Source of the DNA: Oscheius sp. JU75
Lineage: Eukaryota; Nematoda; Chromadorea; Rhabditida; Rhabditidae
Length of the DNA: 64,000 nt
Direction of reading: 5' to 3'
NCBI GenBank assembly: GCA_037178855.1
Contig: JASJZC010000002.1
Location: forward strand, 1,054,001 to 1,118,000
This document shows positions 57,301 through 64,000 of the stretch, piece by piece. Each line of letters begins with the position of its first letter. Position 1 is the first letter of the stretch. Both the position numbers and the translations under genes were made by a program. The notes below the pieces were generated by a model that saw nothing but the letters and a program-made list of their open reading frames with translations, was not told where the DNA came from and made no database searches.

Positions 57301-58163
57301 GATCTCCCGCGATTGAAGCAGCCTATCAAATAGCCTAGAATGGCGTGCTCCTTGGTGTGATCGACGGTGTCGAGTTCCTTGAGGCGGAGAACAGTTCCCA
57401 TCGAGGGGCCGGCTTCCTCGGTCTCCATGCTTTTTTTAGATTCCGGAATGAAGCCTGTCAGCATTATGAGAGTCTCGTAGAGCTGACTGTGCATCGGATC
57501 TGTAAAAGAAAACCATAAAGAAATGTGTAAGTTAGCTGGCTTCGTCAGTGAAGTGGTCTTTAACAAGAGGATCACGACTATACTTAGGCACGAGCCAAAA
57601 ATTTTTCAGGTCAAAAACCGGCCCCAGCTGCTCAAATATACTCACAACTAGTCAGGCAGAAAGCTGGTTGACAAGATTAGCAGAGATAGCAAACCTGGCC
57701 GCCGGTGCGAACGATTCGGCCATGCTTGCGATGCAGGAATAGGGACATAAACGGGATAGACTGACAGGGCTAATTGACAGTTACAGGTACATTTCAGCCC
57801 ATAGAGACATGTACTGGACCAGGTATCTAGTGCTAAAATCTGCCGACATTTTCATTTTTACTACAACCCCTGCTACCGGTAAAAATTGGTGGAAAAACGA
57901 GCAAAAACTCTACCATGCTGCCTCATGAGAGCCTCTGAGATGAAGCTGTGAGCGATGGCTCGAAACCCAGCAGCATTCTGCAGGGCCAAGATCAGCTGCT
58001 CGCCGCAGCCGAACACGTCCGAGATGACTTCTGTTCCATAGGCTACGAGCTCCGGCTTATTCTCCTAGGAAAAGTGGGATAAAAAGAAAGCAAACAAGTA
58101 GATTACCTGTTTCGAGGGGTCGACTCTCGTCTCAGCAGTATCTGTCTGCATCTCCTCATCCAT
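51334..58163 (-). CDS. ufd-2: Ubiquitin conjugation factor E4 (UFD-2), U-box ubiquitin ligase
   Basis: Extends short ubiquitin chains on substrates, working with the CDC-48/p97 machinery. Exons: 58163-58107, 58064-57914, 57499-57075, 57030-56875, 56230-56108, 56068-55856, 55813-55618, 55242-55103, 55060-54825, 54783-54576, 54252-54023, 53682-53322, 52907-52610, 52565-52419, 51389-51334; 998 residues, close to animal family length. The Ufd2P core runs through most of the protein, for example [26 protein letters not shown] and [13 protein letters not shown]. The U-box is the last 65 residues ([20 protein letters not shown], then [13 protein letters not shown], then [10 protein letters not shown]). 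The final 18-codon exon is separated by a 1.0 kb intron; the donor GTGAGT after DELVS gives the correct frame. A 20-codon open stretch at 53171-53112 looks like an exon but interrupts the conserved ELK-VRDP junction and was left out. The exact 5' end is less certain. Confidence 0.95.
51765..51832 (+). repeat. tRNA-like relic in ufd-2 intron
   Basis: TCTCAGTCGGTTAGCGCTCT, then an anticodon-arm-like stretch, then GTCTCGATTCCCG as a weak B-box. Same family as the minus-strand relic at 23671-23740. It is antisense to ufd-2, in its last intron. Confidence 0.45.
53062..53124 (-). repeat. tRNA-like relic in ufd-2 intron
   Basis: On the minus strand TTGGCGCAGTCGGTAAGAGT resembles a tRNA D-arm, and CGGCTCGATTCTTG a B-box. 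It lies in the intron 52908-53321, in the sense direction, and its first half overlaps the exon-like open stretch rejected from the ufd-2 model. Confidence 0.4.
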
Positions 58164-59131
58164 TATCTGCAAATGGCGTGATTTTTTCAGCGAGAGGGGA
58201 GAGTAAACAATGAAAAGAATGGAAAACTGTTGAACAGAGAAGAGTCTTATGTTTCTACACCAAAAAATCGCTGTTTTCTCAGCAAAAATGGCCTAACCAC
58301 TTGACAAAACCGGAAGTCAGGTGGCTCTGGCTCACGAAAATCTTCTGTCAGCAATTTCCGAACCACAAATGCGCCCGATATCAGGCTGCGCAAAACCAGT
58401 GTTGACGCTTTTTGAGTTCACTGAAAATTTTGTTTCTTTGACACATTTTCACGTGCTTGTTTATGTCTTTTTGAGCAAAATAAGCTATGAAGAGCGGTAG
58501 AGACAAAATAGAGCTAGTTATAACAAAACGCGGAGTCAACCAGGCTCCTCTCCACCGGTCTTTACCGCTAGCGCTTCTATTTTGTTTGCCAAACGTTTGT
58601 TGAACTTTCAGACATGTTATTTCAGTAGAAATGGATGAAAAGAATGTGGAAAACAAGAAACTGACAAGCTACAACAAAAAGACGGGTCATAACCATTTCT
58701 TTCTGTCCATTTTTCTTTGCTCGAGCTTCTATTGTGCTGCAAGTCGGTTGTTGTAACTTTACGACATGTTTTTCCAGTAAAAATGAGTAAAAGAAATAGA
58801 GAAAAACGGGGAAAATGCAAAGTAATGAGGATAGCCAGGAGGTGGAAATTTTTTGAGCTGCCGCCAACTGTATGCAAGTTCAGGCGCGCTTTCAAACCTG
58901 GCTCAAATTTTCAGAGGTTTTCCTTCCTTGTCTTTCTTCTTTTTCTTTCTCAAAATCCTGTTTTTTGCCTACAAAAGTGCTTCCAAAATGTAGACGCACG
59001 AAAAACAAAACGAAGGAAATACAAGAATGCAAATCTTATTCTATATTCTCACTTTCCAACTCCTCCTCTAAAGTTCTGCAGTTTTTTCCATTTTGTTTTG
59101 TAGATTTCCAACAAAAATAGGCTTTCAGGTA
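58164..59131. other. Divergent promoter region with diverged tandem duplication
   Basis: This 968-base space separates the start of ufd-2 (-) and the NDUFA11-like gene (+), so it should hold both promoters. Two units of about 155 bases (58510-58660 and 58665-58815) align in order: AG[T/C]TA[T/C]AACAAAA, then CTTCTATT[T/G]TG, then TT[C/T]AGACATGTT-like sequence, then CAGTA[G/A]AAATG[G/A]. They are clearly diverged. A leader trans-splice acceptor (CTTTCAG) lies four bases before the ATG at 59132. Confidence 0.5.
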
Positions 59132-61187
59132 ATGGGTCACGACGAGGACCATCCTCTGGAAGCCACCTACAAGACCCAGAGACCGCCATGGCTCGGAATA
59201 TGGAGTACTCGTGAATAGTGAGTTCTTTATCTTTATCTGTCTACCTTTTTCAATGTTTCCAACCAAAAATTATCTATTTTTCAGCAAGGGAAGACCAGAC
59301 TGGTGGAAGGAGCCTGGGCTCGAAGACGAGGTCGTCCGTAGCGGCAAGCTACGCTTTACCCGAGCCCGTTTCAGGGAAGAGGACCCGGATTGGTATGATC
59401 CCAAGGTGTTTCCGTGTCTCTTGCTCCTAAAATACCATGTTTAGGTCCCAGACGGTACTTCTCTGGCCGGCCCGAACGGTCTCGACTCAAAGAAGTACCC
59501 CAATTTGGCCATCAAGGGCGACCAGCCCGGATCTCTGGCTGATTTCCAGGAAAAAGTGGCCTCTTTTCGGATTGTTTCAACAAAAACGGCTTCAGATTTA
59601 CAAGGGTAGCCACCAATACAAGGCAATCGCGGAGAAATTCGGCCTGAGTCCCGAGCATCCCGGTCTCGACGTCAATCCGTCCCTGAACGATCTGATTAAC
59701 ACGCCGAAGAGCATGCTCGGCAGGAATAGCTTCTTCCCCAACAGTTGGCATCATTTCGGGCCGAGGTTCTTCGACAAGCCGCTGAACCAGGACAGCCTGA
59801 CTAAGGGGCTCTGCTGCGCCAAATATGCTGCTATTTTCAGTGGGTTTGCTTAGAATTTCGCCTCTTTGTCGCTGAAATTTATGCGGAGCTGCCAGCCTCT
59901 CACTTTGGGAACCTTTCAAAACTATCAAGAAGCCGAGACTGTCTAAAGCAGAAACGGAAAAACATTAAAAAAATCCGAAACTCATTATCTTCTCCAATTG
60001 ATCTTACTGTAGCTCTTTGCGTACAGCATTTTTATTCTCACGCTCGAATCTACGTACAGTATTTTCGTTCCCACGTGCACGATTCAAAATCGTAAAAATA
60101 CACATAAATATATATAGAAAACCCCCAATTTAGTGATTCCCTACACCATCCTGGAGATCAGAGCCCTGGAGACGGTGAAAGTTGCCGATTTCTCGCCGAA
60201 GACCTACCTCCAGCGCTATATGAAGCTGATGCCGAAGCCGACGGCCGTCGCCTTCTCCTGGGGTTTCGCTCTCTCGGCCGCAGCCGGCTTCCGTAACAAG
60301 GACGACGTCTACAACCATTTCTATGCCGGCGCAGCTACTGGAGTTGTCGTAGCTACCCTAAGTGAGTTTGCTTCATTGCTCGTGTTTTGTTAGCTAGCTT
60401 GTAAAGTTGCAAACAACTAAGAAAGGGTAATTACTGCAGCAAAACTTGCGTTTCTTTCAAAACTTTAACAATTTGCGGAATTGAAGATTTTCACAGATTT
60501 CACACTTAAAGCCCCAGAAAATGGGTGGTAACGGTAGAAAAATGCAAATATTCTTTTTTCGTACAGTACGCAATAGTACGTCAAATCAAGTCGGGGCACC
60601 TGTTATAGTACTACTAACAATTTGTCTAACATTGATATGAATAACATGAGCTCCGAACTGAAAGTTAGGCGTAAAAGTTGATCTCGTTTGAAGATTGCCA
60701 TGTAGGAGAAAAGTATGGTAACTATTGTCATGTAGAATAGCACAATTTTAACGAATGTCTTGGTAAAATGTTCACAGCTGCACCACAAATAGTCGATATT
60801 GTTCATGTGCACAAATTTATACGGATCACAGTACCGGCATTAAAAATAAAGTCTATAAGACTCCCTCTGGGCGTCATCTTAGAGCTGTGGAACCTTAAAA
60901 AATAGAAAATCTAACCTACCGCCAATGTCTGGTGACTCTCTTGGCTACCCTGAAAACGAATATTTTCATTGCAAAACTCTCCTTTTTCAGAAGACAACGT
61001 AGCAATGGGAACCACGGCCGCCATCTTGGCGACAATTCTCGGCGTCTTCTGGCAGTATGCCCGCGTCTCGGAGACCGGCCTCCAGACGAAGGTCTCGCAG
61101 CCGCAATCCGGAGGAATCTGGGGCGGTCCCCTCGTCTGGCAGCTCTTCCGCCGCGGCGATCACGAGATTCCCGACACGAAGTACTAG
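59132..61187 (+). CDS. NADH:ubiquinone oxidoreductase B14.7 (NDUFA11)-like protein with N-terminal extension
   Basis: Predicted accessory subunit of mitochondrial complex I, of the Tim17/22/23-related family. Exons: 59132-59217, 59285-59405, 59445-59555, 59596-59839, 60134-60361, 60991-61187; 328 residues. The C-terminal part (about 215-300) matches the family: FSWGFALSAAAGF, then NKDDVYNHFYAGAATGVVVA, then AMGTTAAILATILGVFWQYA, which are the Gly-rich membrane segments. The first about 185 residues (HPLEATYKTQRPPW, KGRPDWWKEPGLEDEV, GLDVNPSLNDLIN) have no counterpart in the roughly 140-residue vertebrate protein. The reading frame passes cleanly through all six exons, so the long form is likely real and not two genes. 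An AATAAA at 61267-61272 would end the mRNA. Confidence 0.78.
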
Positions 61188-62326
61188 AAAATTGCTATTA
61201 TGTGAACGAGAAAAGAAGATATACCTACTAATTGTCCTCCCCTTTTTTCTCTATTTAGGTGTGTACAATAAAAATCGTAATTTTTTTGGATAAAAGACTA
61301 TTGCATGACCAAATTCCCTTCAATGAGGGTGGCATATCTGTTTATGCAAGTGTAAATTGATCCCCTGTACCCACATTCACCGCAAGACTGCTGGTTTTTT
61401 CATCAATTTTCCGCGAAACCATCTCGCTTATCTGATGCTTATCAGTGGTCAAGAAGTATTCCCTCGTCTCGTTTAGCCCTCAATCAATTTGTGAACTTTG
61501 GCAAGACTTTCTCTTGGAAATTGTTGCCTGGAATTTGCAAGGATTCGATGTTGTGTCCAATATAGGGTGAATAACAATTTAATCGATTTCTTTTCTGTTT
61601 TGAAAGGCCCGGAAGCATGAAACGGGTATTTTTGAAATTTTTCTGGGTTTGGCAGCTTCTGTGCAAGTTTTTCCAAATTCCAAGACAGTAGAAGTCTCTA
61701 TTTTCATCGCATTTTCGAGAAAACTTTATTAGAAATCCTTTCAGTCAGGGTTTGCCATCAAAAATGTAGGAATTCCGCGAGAAATTTGCTTGAAACTCGA
61801 TATAGTTTCGCTCGTAGGCGCTTCGTACACTCCCCCAACATTTTTCACGATCCGCGATGCTCCTTTGTAAGTATTTGCTTTTCTAGAAAATTGGTCGAGA
61901 AAAGAAAAAAAATATAACAAGAGCCAGGAGGTCTCCGCTGGATTTCTACAGCTAGCTCGTCGTATTGGCATCCGTTACGGTCCTGAACTTTGAAAAGATA
62001 CACGCTTACCGCCAGTTTAAGGCACAAGCGTATTATTTCCATGGAAGTGCGTATTATCTAATCTGATGTACTTTCCGCAAAACTTCGCGAAAATCGCTCA
62101 GCTGCGAGTTCCAATCACAAATCGGCAACGACTTGAAGTGCCAAAAGCGCACTCCTATTATATAAGAAAAGAACAAAATAACGCGTAGATAACAGCTATT
62201 CTCGCTTCTCAGCATGTTATTAGTTGAATAATCTTCTTTTTTCGACAATTTTCCTTTCTCGCGCGTCTTTCTGATTTGCGCGCCGAAATCTGATCCTATT
62301 TTTATACTTCCAATACAACTTTTTAG
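61188..62326. other. Intergenic region between NDUFA11-like and LAMTOR1 genes
   Basis: About 1.14 kb, AT-rich, with an AATAAA at 61267-61272 for the upstream gene. I see no further exon, RNA gene or clear repeat. Short open frames on the minus strand show no recognisable motif. Confidence 0.4.
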
Positions 62327-63553
62327 ATGAACGCTCTGAAGAGGCTCTGCTGCTCCTGCTGGGGCGAGGAAGACGGCAGTAATGTCCCGTACGAGCGAAT
62401 GCCTACGACTGACATTCGTCCGGTGAGGGAAGCTCCCCGTCGGCGTGGGACTAATAGGTTTTTAAGCTTCTTTTTTCCTTAAAAAAAATATTTTAGCATG
62501 AATTACGACGCGGTAGATGGAAGTCAGGCTGCTGGGACTACAGTACCGATCAGCGACATGGAGAAGACTGTGGAGGAGCGGGAGACCGAGGCCCTAAACC
62601 GAATTCTTCAAAGTGCTCAAGATGTAAGTGTTTTTCCTAGAATTTTAGGCAAAAAGCCAATTCTAGTCTATTATCGATGTGGGACACCTCCACCACGGAG
62701 CTCTGGGCACCCGAGACTACATTGAACGCGCTAGAGAGTATGAGGAGGCTCTTCTTGTAGGTTTTTGATAGACTTTTGTTATAAAAGATATCTAGACCTA
62801 CCACACTCGGTTGCGACAGCAAAGAGGCAACAATTCGGTGCGGATTGACCTGCCTGGACCGAGTACAGGACGCCGTATATTGGACGATTGCGGGAATAAG
62901 GCAGCCGACTGGCTAGGAAAGCATAACGTCTCGCAGCAACAGTACCAGCAGACCATCGAACATGGACGACAGTAAGTTTTCTAGTTTTTTTTTGTAATTC
63001 GCAAAAGGCGCCAAAAGGAACACTTAGGGCGGATTTTAATGATTTCCCTATTCAATTTTCATTTTTTATCCTGCCTAGTTTGACTTTTCTCCTTTTCATC
63101 TTCTTGTCGCTTCATTGGGGAAGCCTCCACAACGGTCGGCGTTGCAAGACCCCGCAGGAGTTTGACTCACAGACCTCTCTAAGGAGCTCTACCGTTGGAT
63201 AGAAACTTTACTTGGGCTATAAATTCGTTGTATTTTTCACAATGGATCGGGAGCTGCGTTTTGCCAGAAAATGAACTTGTGGTCTAATTCTATAGTCTGT
63301 TTAGGAAAAAGAGCATTTTTCAACTGACACGCCCAAGGATTGTCGCGCACTTCAAATTATACTCTTTTTCTTAAACAGACTATATAAAAACTGTCAAACT
63401 GGTTGTTTTGCCTTTTTGAATTTGGCCTTGAAAATGGGTACTAACACCTATAAATCATGCATAAAAACCAAACTCATTTTCAGAGTTGACGACGCGCTCT
63501 CGCAGATCAAGGTCGTCCCGAAGCAGTCCCTTCTGATCGAGATGGACTTCTAG
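62327..63553 (+). CDS. lmtr-1: Ragulator complex protein LAMTOR1 (p18) homologue
   Basis: Scaffold that anchors the Ragulator-Rag complex to lysosomes for TORC1 activation. Exons: 62327-62457, 62497-62623, 62667-62756, 62796-62971, 63484-63553; 197 residues against about 161 in mammals. The diagnostic segment is ILQSAQDSIIDVGHLHHGAL with DYIERAREYEEALL after it, matching the mammalian ILAKTASNIIDV and YMDRARQY regions; the C-terminus DDALSQIKV matches SALSQIRV. The extra length is an insertion around 130-150. The N-terminus is MNALKRLCCSCW: it has the palmitoylation-type cysteines but Asn instead of Gly at position 2, so it lacks the N-myristoylation site of the mammalian protein. A TTTTTAG directly precedes the ATG, so trans-splicing or an upstream exon is possible. 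Symbol assigned by homology. Confidence 0.82.
63150..63205 (-). repeat. tRNA-like relic in LAMTOR1 intron
   Basis: On the minus strand AACGGTAGAGCTCCTTAGAG resembles a tRNA D-arm and GAGTCAAACTCCTG a B-box. The acceptor stem is not evident. Confidence 0.35.
63291..63384. repeat. 94-base inverted repeat with 23-base arms in LAMTOR1 intron
   Basis: Left arm 63291-63313 and right arm 63362-63384 are complementary at 22 of 23 positions (start TATAGTCTGTTTA). A 48-base spacer lies between them. It is either a miniature inverted-repeat element (TA-rich ends) or a transcribed hairpin in the last intron. Confidence 0.6.
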
Positions 63554-63896
63554 AAGACAAGGAAATTCCCATCACCCAGTACCCGAAAATAGCCGTTTTT
63601 CTAGCCAAATTTCCTTTTTCGCTGTCTGTATATGCTTCGTCCTGTTATGAGATTCCATAGTCAGTTCTGCTCACCTGACCCCTATTTTCCCCGAGTGCCT
63701 CCCTGTGCTCCTATCCAGAAAATTGTGATAAATACTATCGTATATTTTCGTCACTATCCCTATCCCTTACCAAAAAAAAATATTGACAGATTTAATGAAG
63801 ACTTACACGACCTTCTTCCAGGCTATTTTTTTCCCGCAGTTTTGGCTAGCTTTTACCGCATCTTATGGAGGAAAATAAGCTAAAATTGGCCCTAGA

Positions 63897-64000
63897 ATGG
63901 ACACAGAAGGCATTCCGATTCGAGAAATTGAGCCGGATTTCTATCACCGTATGCAGTGTGGGATAATGTATGCCAACCGTGGCGAAACCTGCTCGGATAT
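63897..64000 (+). CDS. 5' end of an unidentified protein gene (runs off the window)
   Basis: An open frame begins MDTEGIPIREIEPDFYHRMQ and continues to the window edge without a stop (34 codons). A weak acceptor-like CCCTAG lies two bases before the ATG. It starts 343 bases after the LAMTOR1 stop on the same strand, so it could be the next gene of an operon. I do not recognise the family. Codon use looks protein-like, but a chance frame of this length cannot be excluded. Confidence 0.5.
   Translation, partial: MDTEGIPIREIEPDFYHRMQCGIMYANRGETCSD

Noticed and set aside
1..64000. CRISPR arrays, bacterial operons or prophage
   Set aside because: All supported genes have spliceosomal introns and animal families; the regular repeats are microsatellites, not spaced direct repeats.

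Overview
The window is nuclear DNA of a free-living-type rhabditid nematode close to Caenorhabditis. The evidence is worm-type gene families (receptor guanylyl cyclase, VHP-1-type MAPK phosphatase, TWK channel, ShK/SXC protein), introns of about 40-60 nt with GT...TTTCAG junctions, and close spacing of same-strand genes. From memory, C. elegans gcy-12 and vhp-1 are neighbours (F08B1.2/F08B1.1), as are ufd-2 and pdha-1 (T05H10.5/T05H10.6), all on chromosome II, so two pieces of conserved linkage appear here. All gene models below were spliced by hand. Each closes in frame from start to stop.

Layout. 1-6.06 kb: no gene; pyrimidine-rich microsatellites and relic repeats. 6.06-12.50 kb (+): 17-exon receptor guanylyl cyclase (gcy-12-like). 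15.44-23.55 kb (-): 10-exon vhp-1 with two 2.7 kb introns packed with AP-1 heptamers. 23.6-32.2 kb: repeat-rich intergenic DNA with a solo 5S rRNA gene and CRE/ATF-like octamers. 32.2-45.0 kb (-): four consecutive genes, namely a Zc3h12a-like NYN ribonuclease with a CUE-like tail, a ZIP zinc transporter (probable operon with the ribonuclease), a TWK two-pore potassium channel, and a 1,534-residue secreted mucin-like protein ending in an ShK domain, with a LINE relic in one intron. 48.1-58.2 kb (-): pdha-1 and ufd-2. 59.1-64 kb (+): a complex I B14.7 (NDUFA11)-like gene, a LAMTOR1 homologue and the first codons of another gene.

Functional themes. vhp-1 (JNK/p38 shut-off), the ribonuclease and the zinc transporter are all compatible with stress and RNA regulation. 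pdha-1 and the complex I gene serve mitochondria, ufd-2 extends ubiquitin chains, and LAMTOR1 anchors the Ragulator complex on lysosomes.

The strongest unexpected signals are: (1) 19 AP-1 heptamers in the two long vhp-1 introns against about 0.3 expected per intron, suggesting a MAPK-AP-1-phosphatase feedback element; (2) a same-orientation family of short hairpin repeats between 1.4 and 31.5 kb; (3) composite tRNA-derived repeats and many tRNA-like relics; (4) a mucin-like ShK precursor with repeated basic cleavage-like motifs; (5) a change of sequence texture at about 46 kb, between the two conserved-linkage blocks.
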